Source: Pseudomonas sp. TH10 (lineage in GTDB: Bacteria > Pseudomonadota > Gammaproteobacteria > Pseudomonadales > Pseudomonadaceae). From it: 55,935 bases of DNA. Location: NCBI RefSeq assembly GCF_016651255.1, contig NZ_JAEKEG010000175.1, positions 1 through 55,935 on the forward strand, in the 5' to 3' direction. The position numbers and the translations under genes were made by a program. Positions 27,543 through 36,621 of the stretch are shown here, one piece after another. Below the pieces are notes generated by a model that ran no database searches, was not told the origin of the DNA, and saw nothing but the letters and a program-made list of their open reading frames with translations. Numbering within the stretch: the first letter of the stretch is position 1; every line of letters begins with the position of its first letter.

Positions 27543-27554
27543 GACCGATCGGTC
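27543..27554. promoter_or_regulatory. 12-base perfect palindrome upstream of the alcohol dehydrogenase
   Basis: GACCGATCGGTC is a perfect palindrome about 60 bases before the dehydrogenase start. Its form resembles TetR-family operators, but no TetR gene is adjacent, so the cognate factor is unknown. Confidence 0.4.
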
Positions 27555-27613
27555 GATCCTGTGGGTAGCCGCCGAATCGGAGCAGTCGATTCGGCCCCTG
27601 TCAGGAGACTCCG

Positions 27614-28762
27614 ATGAGCAGCACCTTCTTCATTCCAGCGGTAAACATCATGGGCAATGGATGCCTCGACGAAGCCATGGTCGCCATTCGTAACTACGGT
27701 TTTCGCAAGGCGCTGATCGTTACCGACGCAGGGCTGGCCAAGGCCGGCGTGGCCACGATGCTCGCCGAAAAACTGGCGATGCAGGACATCGATTCGGTGA
27801 TTTTCGACGGCGCCAAACCCAACCCGAGCATCGCCAACGTCGAGTCGGGGCTGGGCTTGCTCAAGGAAAGTCGCTGCGATTTCGTCGTCTCGCTAGGCGG
27901 CGGTTCGCCCCACGACTGCGCCAAGGGCATTGCCTTGTGTGCGACCAACGGCGGTGAAATTCGCGATTACGAAGGCGTCGATCAATCGAGCAAACCGCAA
28001 CTGCCGCTGATCGCCATCAACACCACGGCGGGCACCGCCAGCGAGATGACCCGCTTCTGCATCATTACCGACGAATCGCGCCACGTGAAAATGGCCATCG
28101 TCGACCGCAATGTCACGCCACTGCTGTCGGTCAACGACCCGGCATTGATGGTCGCCATGCCCAAAGGCCTGACTGCCGCCACCGGCATGGACGCCCTGAC
28201 CCATGCGATCGAGGCCTACGTTTCGACCGCTGCGAACCCGATCACCGACGCCTGCGCGCTGAAGGCCATGACCCTGATCAGCAACAATCTGCGCCTGGCC
28301 GTGCGTGACGGTAGTGACCTCGCTGCGCGGGAGAACATGGCCTACGCACAGTTTCTCGCCGGCATGGCCTTCAACAATGCCTCGCTCGGTTATGTCCATG
28401 CGATGGCGCACCAATTGGGCGGTTTCTACGACCTGCCCCATGGCGTCTGCAATGCCGTACTGCTGCCTCACGTGCAGAGCTTCAACGCGCTGGTCTGCGC
28501 CGACCGCCTGACCGACGTGGCCCACGCCATGGGCGCCGATATCCGCGGCTTCAGTCCGGAGGAGGGCGCCCAGGCCGCCATCGCCGCGATCCGCACCCTG
28601 GCGCGTGACGTCGAGATCCCCGCCGGCCTGCGCGACCTGGGTGCCAAACTCAGCGACATCCCGATCCTGGCTACCAACGCCCTCAAAGACGCCTGCGGCC
28701 TGACCAACCCGCGCCCAGCGGATCAGCGCCAGATCGAGGAGATTTTCCGCAGCGCGTTTTAA
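27614..28762 (+). CDS. iron-containing (group III) alcohol dehydrogenase
   Basis: This is a 382-residue Fe-ADH of the YiaY/AdhB type, oxidising short alcohols or L-threonine-like substrates with NAD+. The nucleotide site includes [20 protein letters not shown]. The metal ligands lie in [13 protein letters not shown] (Asp and His) and in [20 protein letters not shown] (two His). The start ATG 27614 begins the usual [19 protein letters not shown] lies 8-12 bases upstream. It is monocistronic. The exact substrate is not predictable. Confidence 0.9.
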   Translation: MSSTFFIPAVNIMGNGCLDEAMVAIRNYGFRKALIVTDAGLAKAGVATMLAEKLAMQDIDSVIFDGAKPNPSIANVESGLGLLKESRCDFVVSLGGGSPHDCAKGIALCATNGGEIRDYEGVDQSSKPQLPLIAINTTAGTASEMTRFCIITDESRHVKMAIVDRNVTPLLSVNDPALMVAMPKGLTAATGMDALTHAIEAYVSTAANPITDACALKAMTLISNNLRLAVRDGSDLAARENMAYAQFLAGMAFNNASLGYVHAMAHQLGGFYDLPHGVCNAVLLPHVQSFNALVCADRLTDVAHAMGADIRGFSPEEGAQAAIAAIRTLARDVEIPAGLRDLGAKLSDIPILATNALKDACGLTNPRPADQRQIEEIFRSAF

Positions 28763-28892
28763 GTTGTTTTTCGGCCGGGTGCAGGGCTCGCAGAGCCCCC
28801 ACAGGAGAGCGTATCGACGAAGAATACACTGGCTGCCCCGAGACCTGAGATAGACTGGCGTGCAGTCACCCCGTCGTTCAAAGGATTTACCG

Positions 28893-29531
28893 ATGACCCC
28901 ATCGTTGCTCATGGCCGTTCTCGCCTCGGGTTTTATCTACGGCATTACACCAGGGCCCGGTGTTTTGGCGGTGTTTGGCATCGGTGCAGCGCGAGGGCGG
29001 CGGGCCGGGGCAGGTTTTTTGTGTGGGCATTTGCTCGGGGATGTGGTCTGGTGCAGTACAGCACTGATCGCCATAGTGGGTGCCCGGGAGATCGGCAGCA
29101 CCGCGTTCGACGTGCTGGGCGTGCTCAGCGGGCTGTATCTGTTCTGGCTCGGATGGCGCGCAGTGCGGGCCAGGCGTGGCAGTGGCGAGGCGCCCCAGGG
29201 CGCGGCGCGGCAGCCGTTCTGGCACGGCATCATGTTCGGGCTGACCAATCCCAAGGCGTATCCGGTGGCGGTGGCAACATTCACCGCGCTGTTGTCCAGC
29301 CGGGCAGAGTTGCTCAACTGGTCGATGCTGCCCTGGTTGATCGTGCTGAGTTTTCTCGGCGGCCTGGTAGCCTACGCTATCCTCATTGGCATCGTCGGTG
29401 CCCGTCAGGTGCGGACCTTGTACCAACGCCATGAGTTATTGATCACCCGGTTGTGTGGCGTGATGTTTATCGGTTTCGCCATCAATGCCCTGGCGCATGC
29501 ATTGCCCGGGCTGGTGACTGACAGGACTTGA
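28893..29531 (+). CDS. LysE/RhtB-family amino-acid exporter
   Basis: This is a 212-residue inner-membrane exporter with six hydrophobic segments. The N-terminal family signature is FIYGITPGPGVLAVFGIGAARGRRAG. The mid-protein motif HGIMFGLTNPKAYPVAVATF corresponds to the conserved 'NPK' motif. ATG 28893 is preferred over 28860 because AAAGGA lies directly upstream and the hydrophobic start begins there. It is 19 bases ahead of the GGDEF gene, so cotranscription is possible. The exported amino acid is unknown. Confidence 0.85.
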   Translation: MTPSLLMAVLASGFIYGITPGPGVLAVFGIGAARGRRAGAGFLCGHLLGDVVWCSTALIAIVGAREIGSTAFDVLGVLSGLYLFWLGWRAVRARRGSGEAPQGAARQPFWHGIMFGLTNPKAYPVAVATFTALLSSRAELLNWSMLPWLIVLSFLGGLVAYAILIGIVGARQVRTLYQRHELLITRLCGVMFIGFAINALAHALPGLVTDRT

Positions 29532-29550
29532 GGCGAATCGCCGGAGCATC

Positions 29551-30900
29551 ATGGCAAGCAGAAATTCCGCGCCCCTGGCGAGTTACATCGATCTGCTGCT
29601 GGACGCGGTTTGTGCCGTCGACAAGCAAGGCACCTTCGTATTCATCAGCGCGGCCTGCGAACAGGTCTTTGGCTATACCGCCGACGAGCTGATCGGCCAG
29701 CGGATGATCGACCTGGTACACCCGGCCGATCGGCAGCGCACCCTCGACGCCGCGCGGGAAATCATGGGCGGCGAGCCCAAACTCAACTTCGAAAATCGCT
29801 ACGTGCGCAAGGATGGCCGCGTCGTGCACCTTCTCTGGTCGGCGCGCTGGTCGGAAGTCGATCAATTGCGCATCGCCGTGGCCCGCGATATCACCGAGCG
29901 CAAACAGGCTGAGTCACGCCAGGCTGCGCTGTATGCAATTTCCGAAGCCGCCCATGTGGCGGAGGATTTGCTGGCGCTGTTCAAGCGCATTCACTTGATC
30001 ATCGGTGAATGGCTGCCGGCACTTAATTTTTCCGTGGCGCTGTACGACGAGCACTGCGCGCAAATGAGCTTTCCTTATCACGTCGATGAAGCAGGGTGTT
30101 CGCCCGATCTGCCGGGAGCGGTGACCGAGCGTCTGTGCACTGAGGTCATTCGCAGCGGCCAGCCGCTGTTGCTGACACCCGGGCAACACACTGCGGCGGC
30201 AGGCTTTGAAGCGCTGGTGTCGAGCCAGGATTCGCCGTGCTGGCTGGGTGTGCCGTTGAGCTCGCAGAACGGCACCATCGGCGCCGTACTGGTCAAAAGC
30301 GGCCCGGATGGCCTGCGTTATACCGAACAGGACCAGGAACTGCTGCATTTCGTCTGCGCCCAGGTCGCAACAGCAATTGAACGCAAGCAACTGCACGCGC
30401 GTTTGCATCACATGGCCCGGCATGACGCCCTGACCCAGTTGCCCAACCGCACCCTGTTACGCGAGCGCCTGAAGACCGCGCTGACAGCGGCGCATCTCAA
30501 TGACGGCCGAATGGCGTTGCTGTATGTCGATCTGGATCGCTTCAAGCAGGTCAACGATACCCATGGTCACGCCATTGGTGATCTGCTGTTGCAGGCGGTC
30601 GCCCATCGACTCAAGAGTTGCGTAACCCGTTCGGACACAGTGGCCCGCATGGGCGGAGACGAGTTCGTCGTGCTGCTGCACCGTATTGATGCCGGGCAAG
30701 ACCCCGAGCGGGTCGCGGCCAAGATCCGCCAGGTGCTGGCTCAGCCGCTCCACCTTGGCGGGCATGGTATGAGCATCCAGACCAGCATCGGCATCGCGCG
30801 TTACCCGGAGCATGGCAGCGAAGAGTCGCAGCTGCTGCGCCATGCTGACGAAGCGATGTACGGCGCCAAGCGTAGAGATCGCCGTCGCCTGGATGTCTGA
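29551..30900 (+). CDS. PAS-GAF-GGDEF diguanylate cyclase
   Basis: This is a 449-residue cytoplasmic signalling protein. The PAS domain spans about 10-120 (YIDLLLDAVCAVDKQGTFVF, then GYTADELIGQRMIDLVHPAD). The GAF domain spans about 130-275 (WLGVPLSSQNGTIGAVLV). The GGDEF domain spans about 285-447 (HDALTQLPNRTLLRERLKTA), with active-site motif MGGDEFVVLL. There is no TM helix and no EAL domain. The RxxD inhibitory site upstream of GGDEF appears absent (the segment reads RLKSCVTRSDTVARMGGDEF, where R-S-D is close to but not clearly RxxD). It makes cyclic di-GMP in response to a small ligand or redox/light cue. Confidence 0.88.
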   Translation: MASRNSAPLASYIDLLLDAVCAVDKQGTFVFISAACEQVFGYTADELIGQRMIDLVHPADRQRTLDAAREIMGGEPKLNFENRYVRKDGRVVHLLWSARWSEVDQLRIAVARDITERKQAESRQAALYAISEAAHVAEDLLALFKRIHLIIGEWLPALNFSVALYDEHCAQMSFPYHVDEAGCSPDLPGAVTERLCTEVIRSGQPLLLTPGQHTAAAGFEALVSSQDSPCWLGVPLSSQNGTIGAVLVKSGPDGLRYTEQDQELLHFVCAQVATAIERKQLHARLHHMARHDALTQLPNRTLLRERLKTALTAAHLNDGRMALLYVDLDRFKQVNDTHGHAIGDLLLQAVAHRLKSCVTRSDTVARMGGDEFVVLLHRIDAGQDPERVAAKIRQVLAQPLHLGGHGMSIQTSIGIARYPEHGSEESQLLRHADEAMYGAKRRDRRRLDV

Positions 30901-31066
30901 GCCTGAGCTCAGTAATGGCCACCGTTCGTCGCACTGGCGTCAGCTTTACTAAACCTTTCAAGCTCTTGAACTTCCTATGTGATGCGGGCTGCTGTCTGCC
31001 GCAGTCATCATCCAGAGGCGGGGGCGTGAGCTCCCGCTTGAATTTAGCAAGAAGGAGGGCGCGACC

Positions 31067-31570
31067 ATGAGCCGGATGGCCACCCGTATACGCAACGCCA
31101 GTTTTGCATCGCTGTTGGGCCTGTGTGCCAGCAGCGCCTTTGCCCAGTCGCCTGCCGAGTTCATCAATGATGCTTCGGCCAAAGGTATGGCCGATATCGA
31201 AGCCAGCCGCCTGGCGCATGGTAAGACCGAATCGAAAGAGGTCAAGGACTACACCATTGTCGTCATCAACGACCGCACCACCGCTAACCAGCATCTGGCC
31301 AAGATAGCCAAGCAGCTGGACTTGCCGGTGGCGCCACGGGAAGTGGTGGTGGATAAAGCCAAGGCCCTGATGCCCGAGGTGCAGGACGGCGCTTCGTTCG
31401 ACCAGGCCTATGCGGCCAGTCAGGTGAAAACTACTGAAGAAGCCATCCAGCAACTGCAGCAACAGGCGCAGTCCACGCAGGTGCCGGAAATCAAGGCGTT
31501 TGCCGAAGAGACTCTGCCCAAGTTGCAGAATCACTTACAGATGGCCAAGGCCCTGCAAGCCAGTCGATAA
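31067..31570 (+). CDS. DUF4142 periplasmic protein
   Basis: This is a 167-residue exported protein. The signal peptide (RNASFASLLGLCASSAFAQ) is followed by a ferritin-like helical DUF4142 domain, with PAEFINDASAKGMADIEASR, LAHGKTESKEVKDYTIVVIN and a C-terminal FAEETLPKLQNHLQMAKAL. The family is widespread and often stress-induced; its function is unknown. AAGGAGG is seen 10-16 bases upstream of ATG 31067. A terminator follows directly at 31584. Confidence 0.85.
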   Translation: MSRMATRIRNASFASLLGLCASSAFAQSPAEFINDASAKGMADIEASRLAHGKTESKEVKDYTIVVINDRTTANQHLAKIAKQLDLPVAPREVVVDKAKALMPEVQDGASFDQAYAASQVKTTEEAIQQLQQQAQSTQVPEIKAFAEETLPKLQNHLQMAKALQASR

Positions 31571-31583
31571 CTTCCAGTAACGC

Positions 31584-31615
31584 AAAACGGCGCCCATCAC
31601 AGGCGCCGTTTTTTT
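31584..31615. terminator. bidirectional terminator between the DUF4142 and iron-permease-like genes
   Basis: An 11-base stem, AAAACGGCGCC (31584-31594) with GGCGCCGTTTT (31602-31612), has a 7-base loop and a T run to 31615. It serves both converging genes. Confidence 0.92.
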
Positions 31616-31617
31616 GC

Positions 31618-32028
31618 TCAGCATTCGTTCAGGTCTTGTTTGCGCTTGCTCGCCGCAGCCAGCCCTTGGAGGGCGTGGACGTCTTTTTCGCCCATGGCCC
31701 GATAGTGTTTGCGCAAGGCTTCCAGCTGTTTCAGGTCGAGTAATTCGAGGCCCAGCATCGCGTTCTGTGCCTCTTTGGTCACCAGCAGCAACTCGTCGAT
31801 CTTCAGGTGCAGGATGTCGGTGTCGCGGTTTTGCGTGTTCTGGATCAGGAACACCATCAGGAAAGTGATGATGGTCGTTGAGGTATTGATGATCAGTTGC
31901 CAAGTGTCATTGAAATGAAAAATCGGCCCGCTCAACCCCCACAACCCGATCAGGATCAACGCCCCCATGAACGTCTTCGGGCTACCGGCCCATAGAGCGA
32001 GCTTCTGGGAAATCTTCGCGAATTTCAT
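31618..32028 (-). CDS. low-affinity iron permease family membrane protein
   Basis: This is a 136-residue membrane protein of the low-affinity Fe/Cu permease family (PF04120). Two TM helices lie at about 20-35 and 45-62 (GALILIGLWGLSGPIFHFND, then TTIITFLMVFLIQNTQNRD). The QNTQNRDTDILHLKIDELL stretch that follows is the family hallmark. The C-terminal half is helical and cytoplasmic. Metal transport by bacterial members is not well established; the name reflects homology only. Confidence 0.85.
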   Translation of the reverse strand: MKFAKISQKLALWAGSPKTFMGALILIGLWGLSGPIFHFNDTWQLIINTSTTIITFLMVFLIQNTQNRDTDILHLKIDELLLVTKEAQNAMLGLELLDLKQLEALRKHYRAMGEKDVHALQGLAAASKRKQDLNEC

Positions 32029-32203
32029 AGCCGTATTCCTTATTGGGGTGCACTTGAATTTGTGACAGCACCGGCACGTGGAAAATTCTGCTTACATTTT
32101 ACTCGAGTCAAAAAAAGCCACGCTCGACGTTGATCGTGACAGTCGCAACCTTTGCCCGCTCTGGAGAGTCACTAGTTAAACCCATTAGAGTTGGAGCACC
32201 CCC

Positions 32204-32350
32204 ATGAACATCCTGCGCACCCTCTGCCTTTCCTGCTGCCTGTTCGCCCTGCAAGGCTGCTTTGATAATTCCGATAACGAAACCCGGGACAACACTGATG
32301 GCACCAAGTCTTCGGTGCAGATGCAGGACAAGGAGGCTGCGGACAAATAG
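32204..32350 (+). CDS. small lipoprotein (48 residues)
   Basis: A short gene that is easily missed. MNILRTLCLSCCLFALQGC ends in a lipobox (LQGC), and the mature tail of about 30 residues is rich in Asp, Asn and Lys (FDNSDNETRDNTDGTKSSVQ). GGAG lies at 32192-32195, upstream of ATG 32204. Its size, lipobox and lack of a domain resemble entericidin-like or other small outer-membrane lipoproteins; the function is unknown. Confidence 0.72.
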   Translation: MNILRTLCLSCCLFALQGCFDNSDNETRDNTDGTKSSVQMQDKEAADK

Positions 32351-32425
32351 GTTCGTGCTATTTTTGTGGGTGCGAATTTGCCGTGAAGCTTGTGCCTGGC
32401 CCTTTCGCACCTACAGGAGAACGCA

Positions 32426-33196
32426 ATGAGTTGGTCTGCCAGACAATACGTCGCTTTTGAAGATGAGCGCACGCGTCCCGCCCGCGACCTGTTGGCCGCG
32501 CTACCGCCAGGGGATGTGCATTCGGCCATCGATATCGGCTGCGGTCCGGGCAACTCCACGGAGCTGCTGGTGGAGCGCTTTCCCCACGCCACATTGCGCG
32601 GGCTGGACAGTTCCAGCGACATGATCGAAGCCGCACGCAAGCGCTTGCCCCAAGTGCGGTTCGATGTTTCCGACATCGATCAGTGGAGCGAGACCGGTCC
32701 GTTCGATGTGATTTTCGCCAATGCAGTGTTGCAGTGGTTGCCCGATCACGCCTCATTGTTGCCCGCGTTGGTGGACAAACTGGCGCCGGGTGGCAGCCTG
32801 GCGGTGCAGATGCCCGACACGCTCAACCAGCCATCTCACCGCTTGATGCGAGAGGTAGCTGCGACGGGGCCGTGGACAAAAAAGCTGGCCGGGGCTGCCG
32901 CGCAACGCACCGAGGTCGCCAGCGCCAGCGATTATTACGCCGTGCTGCGCCCGCACTGTTCAAGGGTCGACGTCTGGCTGACCACTTATCATCACCCCCT
33001 GGCTGCCGGGCCTTCGGGGATCGTCGAGTGGTTCAAGGGCAGTGGTTTGCGACCCTTTCTCGAGCCTCTGAACGAGAAAGAACGCGAAGCTTTTCTGCAG
33101 GAGTATCTGGCGGGCGTCGAGCAGGCTTATCCGGCGCTGGAAGATGGATCAGTACTGCTGCCGTTTCCGCGGTTGTTTATTGTCGCGACCCGGTAG
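32426..33196 (+). CDS. tam: trans-aconitate 2-methyltransferase
   Basis: This is a 256-residue SAM-dependent methyltransferase. Tam methylates trans-aconitate, removing this inhibitor of aconitase. The N-terminus MSWSARQYVAFEDERTRPAR is the family signature. Motif I is SAIDIGCGPGNSTELLVERF, followed by GLDSSSDMIEAARKRLP and FDVIFANAVLQWLPDH. The C-terminal GIVEWFKGSGLRPFLEPLNE is also typical. ATG 32426 is chosen over an upstream in-frame start because the family N-terminus begins there, with AGGAGA just upstream. Confidence 0.92.
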   Translation: MSWSARQYVAFEDERTRPARDLLAALPPGDVHSAIDIGCGPGNSTELLVERFPHATLRGLDSSSDMIEAARKRLPQVRFDVSDIDQWSETGPFDVIFANAVLQWLPDHASLLPALVDKLAPGGSLAVQMPDTLNQPSHRLMREVAATGPWTKKLAGAAAQRTEVASASDYYAVLRPHCSRVDVWLTTYHHPLAAGPSGIVEWFKGSGLRPFLEPLNEKEREAFLQEYLAGVEQAYPALEDGSVLLPFPRLFIVATR

Positions 33197-33250
33197 TGCG
33201 CCAGGTTCTCCGGACCTGAATCCACTGTGAGCAAATCTGGATCTGAATCT

Positions 33251-33344
33251 TGTGGGGGCAAAGCTTGCTCGCGATTGCGTTGTGTCAGCCGACATCAATG
33301 ATGGCTGTCAGTGCGCAATCGCGAGCAAGCTTTGCTCCTACAGG
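33251..33344. repeat. REPIN between tam and a methyltransferase gene
   Basis: TGTGGGGGCAAAGCTTGCTC leads to GCGATTGCG and is inverted against CGCAATCGCGAGCAAGCTTT and GCTCCTACAGG. The loop contains CGACATCAATGATGGCTGTC, a diverged form of the loop seen in other copies. Confidence 0.85.
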
Positions 33345-33367
33345 GGAGTCGTGATTCGGCGCGCTCG

Positions 33368-34096
33368 TCAGCGCTGCACTGAAACCAGCAACATCATCGG
33401 CCGTTCACGTTCCTCGGCCAGCGCCGGTTGCGCCGCCACGTCGGGATCGCTCGGCCCCCATTCGTTGACGTGACGAATCGTGAAACCTGCGCCAATCAAC
33501 GTGTTCAGCAGTGTGCCGAGCGTGCGGTGCTGTTTGATCACGCCCTCGGCCAACCAGTTGGTTACCCGCTCGCCTTCCCTCTGATAGCTGTCGAGCGGCC
33601 AGCGTTTATGGCCTTCGCTGTCGATCAGCCAACCGGGGTTGCGCGGCGCCATGAAGATCGGGTGTTCGATGGAAAAGACAAAGTGCGCGCCCGGTTTCAA
33701 CGCCGCGTACAGATGTGCAAACAGCCCTGGCAGATCCTTTATGTAGTGCAGCGCCAGGGAGCTGTAGGCCAGGTCGAATTGCGCGGCTGGCAGGTCAAGG
33801 TGTTCCAGGTCGGCGCGGGCGTATTGCACGGTGGCGCCGCTGGTAGTCTGACGGGCCCGTTCGAGCATTTTTTCCGAGACGTCGAGCCCCAGCACACGAG
33901 CTGCGCCTTGTTCACTGGCCCAGCGGCAGAACCAGCCATAACCGCACCCCAAGTCCACCACCTTCAGGCCTGTCATGGGTGGCAGCAGCGCTTTGAGGGC
34001 AGGCCACTCCGGTGCGGCCTCCAGGCCACCGACCGAGCGGCCCAACTGGCTGTAAGCCTGGAAAAATTCGTGATCGTCGTAGATGTTTTGAGTCAT
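33368..34096 (-). CDS. class I SAM-dependent methyltransferase
   Basis: This is a 242-residue cytoplasmic methyltransferase. MTQNIYDDHEFFQAYSQLGR is the start (ATG 34096). Motif I is KVVDLGCGYGWFCRWASEQG, the acidic loop VLGLDVSEKMLERARQ, and the later motif FDLAYSSLALHYIKDLPGLF. It resembles small UbiE/COQ5-like or trans-aconitate-like enzymes, but no specific substrate is indicated. An in-frame extension upstream (to 34204) lacks the family look and is rejected. Confidence 0.83.
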   Translation of the reverse strand: MTQNIYDDHEFFQAYSQLGRSVGGLEAAPEWPALKALLPPMTGLKVVDLGCGYGWFCRWASEQGAARVLGLDVSEKMLERARQTTSGATVQYARADLEHLDLPAAQFDLAYSSLALHYIKDLPGLFAHLYAALKPGAHFVFSIEHPIFMAPRNPGWLIDSEGHKRWPLDSYQREGERVTNWLAEGVIKQHRTLGTLLNTLIGAGFTIRHVNEWGPSDPDVAAQPALAEERERPMMLLVSVQR

Positions 34097-34376
34097 GTTC
34101 GAGCTGCTCTGTCGCGTTGGTGAGCACGGGCGGCTGGTGCATCCGTCGGCGAGATGGCAATGCGCTACATCTGCCGGCGCAGACCCGGTCAAACCGTGCC
34201 GCATACTATAGTGGGAAGGGGAATCGCCTTAGGTTGCCTATGAATTTCCACTTGAGCGCTCGTATTCCTGAACCCGAACGTCAACGGTTAGCGCCCTTAA
34301 TTGAGCACAGCGTGAAGTCTGTCTGCAAGAGAAGCACTCATAGTTCCAGTAACACTGCTTGGAACAAACTCAGAAA

Positions 34377-34408
34377 CAAAAAAACCGGCCCTGTTAGGCC
34401 GGTTTTTT
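34377..34408 (-). terminator. rho-independent terminator downstream of tRNA-Gly
   Basis: The stem AAAACCGGCC (34381-34390) pairs with GGCCGGTTTT (34397-34406) around a CTGTTA loop. A long A run precedes it on the plus strand, which becomes the U tract for the minus-strand tRNA transcript. The 361-base gap from 34097 holds this terminator and otherwise nothing I can call. Confidence 0.85.
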
Positions 34409-34457
34409 CTGTTCCTGATCTCCCGTCGAAAAGCGCAACGTTAGACCGATATTTGAG

Positions 34458-34531
34458 TGGAGCGGGTAGAGGGAATCGAACCCTCGTCGGAAGCTTGGGA
34501 AGCTACTGTTCTACCATTAAACTATACCCGC
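34458..34531 (-). tRNA. tRNA-Gly (anticodon CCC)
   Basis: This is a 74-base cloverleaf including an encoded CCA end. The acceptor stem is GCGGGTA/TACCCGC, the D arm GTTTAATGGTAGAAC, and the anticodon loop TTCCCAA (anticodon CCC, reading GGG). The T arm is GAGGGTTCGATTCCCTC with discriminator U. The anticodon stem GTAGC/GCTTC has an apparent U28-U42 mismatch. A terminator follows at 34377-34408. Confidence 0.93.
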
Positions 34532-34633
34532 TCAGAGCGGCTGACTTTGTACCAGACTCGGCCACGGATTTGAAGTTTTTCTTTAAGTGCAAGGCTTTAG
34601 TACAGGTGAAACCGTTCAAAAAAACCATACGGC

Positions 34634-34692
34634 GGTCAATCGCGGGCAAGCCTTGCTCCTGCAAAGCGGGAGGGGCTTGCTCGCGACGACAC
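34634..34692. repeat. REP pair downstream of phaG
   Basis: GGTCAATCGCGGGCAAGCCT TGCTCCTGCA is followed closely by GCGGGAGGGGCTTGCTCGCG. It is a compact, short-spacer inverted REP doublet next to the phaG stop. Confidence 0.7.
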
Positions 34693-34696
34693 GCTT

Positions 34697-35581
34697 TCAA
34701 ATGGCCAATGCATGTTGATCCTGAACAAACGAGTAACGCGTTCGGCTGGTCTGCGGCGCCGGTTTCAGAAACCCGAGCAAGGCATTCTGACTGTCACGGC
34801 AGGCAGCCTTGTGCTCCATGTCGAGAAAGTGCCCGGTGGCTTGCAGGGTGGTAAACGTGCTCTGCGCCACATGGTTGCCAAACAGACGCGCATCTTCGGC
34901 AGCGGTGTACTCGTCCCATTCGCCGTTTAGAAACAGCACCGGCACGTTGATCTTCTTCGCTGCGTTCAAATAGCACTGGCGATCGCTGTGCAGCACATCG
35001 CTGATGTGGAAATGCATCTGCCCGTATTCGTGCTCGGCCAGGCTGCTGACGTGGCGATAGTTGAAGCGCTTGAACAGTGATGGCAGATGTTTGCCGATGG
35101 TGTTGTTGACCAAGTGGCCGACGCGGTCGCCGTCGCGTTGGCCGAGGTAGTCGACGCCGCGTTCGAGGTAATCGAGCATGTGTGCGTTGATCACCGGCGA
35201 GAACGAGCTGATCACGGCCCTTTCAATGCGTCGAGGCTGGTGGGCGAGGGCGACCAGTGTCGCGGCGCCGCCCCAGGAAAACGACAGCACGTGCTCGGCG
35301 GCGAAGTGGTCGATCAACTCGAGCAGAATCTGCCCTTCGACTTCCTTGGTCAGCGGCTTTTCGTGGCGGTTGTGCGCCTTTGAACGGCCCGCATAGGGCT
35401 GGTCGTAGCAGACCACGTTGAACTGCGGATGCAGGTTTTTCACGGTTTGTGCAAACGACGCAGTCGTGGCCATCGAGCCGTTGACCAGAATGATGGTCTT
35501 TTCTGCGGCGTCTGCGCGATAGAACTCCGTGTAAACCCGATACTGACCCTGTATATCCAGCACAGCGATTTCTGGCCTCAT
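34697..35581 (-). CDS. phaG: (R)-3-hydroxyacyl-ACP:CoA transacylase / thioesterase-like PhaG
   Basis: This is a 294-residue alpha/beta hydrolase nearly identical in pattern to P. putida PhaG. PhaG diverts (R)-3-hydroxyacyl-ACP from fatty acid synthesis to medium-chain PHA precursors. The start MRPEIAVLDIQGQYRVYTEF (ATG 35581) is the PhaG N-terminus, and AGGAG lies 9-13 bases upstream. The catalytic triad fits Ser102 (SFSWGGA), Asp223 (GEWDEYT) and His251 (TGHFLDME). RhlA is the closest paralogue, but the N-terminus favours PhaG. The PHA synthase genes are not in this window. The 317-base upstream gap shows no other gene. Confidence 0.93.
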   Translation of the reverse strand: MRPEIAVLDIQGQYRVYTEFYRADAAEKTIILVNGSMATTASFAQTVKNLHPQFNVVCYDQPYAGRSKAHNRHEKPLTKEVEGQILLELIDHFAAEHVLSFSWGGAATLVALAHQPRRIERAVISSFSPVINAHMLDYLERGVDYLGQRDGDRVGHLVNNTIGKHLPSLFKRFNYRHVSSLAEHEYGQMHFHISDVLHSDRQCYLNAAKKINVPVLFLNGEWDEYTAAEDARLFGNHVAQSTFTTLQATGHFLDMEHKAACRDSQNALLGFLKPAPQTSRTRYSFVQDQHALAI

Positions 35582-35898
35582 GTCATAAGACTCCTGGCAA
35601 GCAAGCGGGTATGCGCGCAAATAGAGATTGCACGAGCTTTGTGACAGGTAGGCATACGCCTGGAATTTGCTTGGCCCATGTCGATCCGTTACGGCAGGTC
35701 GACGGGTGTTGTTATTGGCGGGCAGTCTGCCGGCTGAGGCGCAACCCAGAGGGCTGACGACCGGCAAAAAGTTTCTTAGAGGTATGGTGTGACTCATCGG
35801 TCACAATTTGGCCGACGTCCTGATTCAAGCAGGGGGATCAGGATCGCGCAAGTGCCGTTGGTAAATTGTTCGACAACTTCTGCTGAGCGGTCGCTGGC

Positions 35899-36590
35899 TT
35901 AGATCATTTCGATCTCTTGGGCGGTCAGCGGGCGGTATTCCCCGGGTTCAACGAGCTGTCGAGCACCAGCGGGCCCATGGATTCGCGGTGCAGGCGCAGC
36001 ACTTTGTTGTTGAAGTGGCCAAACATGCGCTTCACCTGATGGTAGCGACCCTCGACGATGCTCAGGCGCGCCGACCTTGGGCCGAGTAACTCCAGCTGCG
36101 CCGGTTGCGTGGTCAGGTTCTCGAAGGCGAAGTAAATCCCTTGGGCAAAGGTGATCGCATATTGCGCGCCAATCTCCTGCTCGGTTTCGACGTAATAGAC
36201 CTTTGGCAGTTTGGTTTGCGGTTGGGTCAGGCGTCGCGACCACGTGCCATCGTTGGTGATCAGCATCAACCCGGTGGTGTTGAAGTCCAGGCGTCCGGCG
36301 ATATGCAAGTCGTCCTTGTCGGGTTCGTCGATCAGGTCGAGCACGGTCGGATGCTGCGGGTCGCGGGTGGCGCTGACGCAGCCCGGCGGCTTGTGCAGCA
36401 TGAAGTATCGGGCCGGTTTGCCGGTTTGCAGCACCTCGTCATCGACTTCGACACGGCTGAACTCGAGGACATCGCTGTGCGGATCGCTGACGACTTTTCC
36501 GTCAATCCGCACGCGCTTTTCCACCAGCAACAGGCGAACCTGCTGACGGTTGTAGCGGGGCAGGTTGCTGAGAAAACGGTCGACGCGCAT
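35899..36590 (-). CDS. rsuA: 16S rRNA pseudouridine(516) synthase, frameshifted at the C-terminus
   Basis: This is a 230-residue (corrected) pseudouridine synthase. An N-terminal S4 domain (MRVDRFLSNLPRYNRQQVRL) is followed by the catalytic domain, with Asp in HIAGRLDFNTTGLMLITNDG and the C-terminal IVEGRYHQVKRMFGHFNNKV. It modifies U516 of 16S rRNA. One C appears missing in the CCCC at 35940-35943. Restoring it changes the end from LNPGNTAR to LNPGEYRPLTAQEIEMI and gives the normal length. ATG 36590 starts the S4 domain. Confidence 0.85.
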
Positions 36591-36621
36591 GAGGGGCGTC
36601 GGCAGGAAAAGGTCGCGTATC

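Noticed and set aside
34241..34460. Possible small gene starting MNFHLSARIPEPERQ
   Set aside because: The frame runs through the terminator and the antisense of tRNA-Gly, has no ribosome binding site and no recognisable family.
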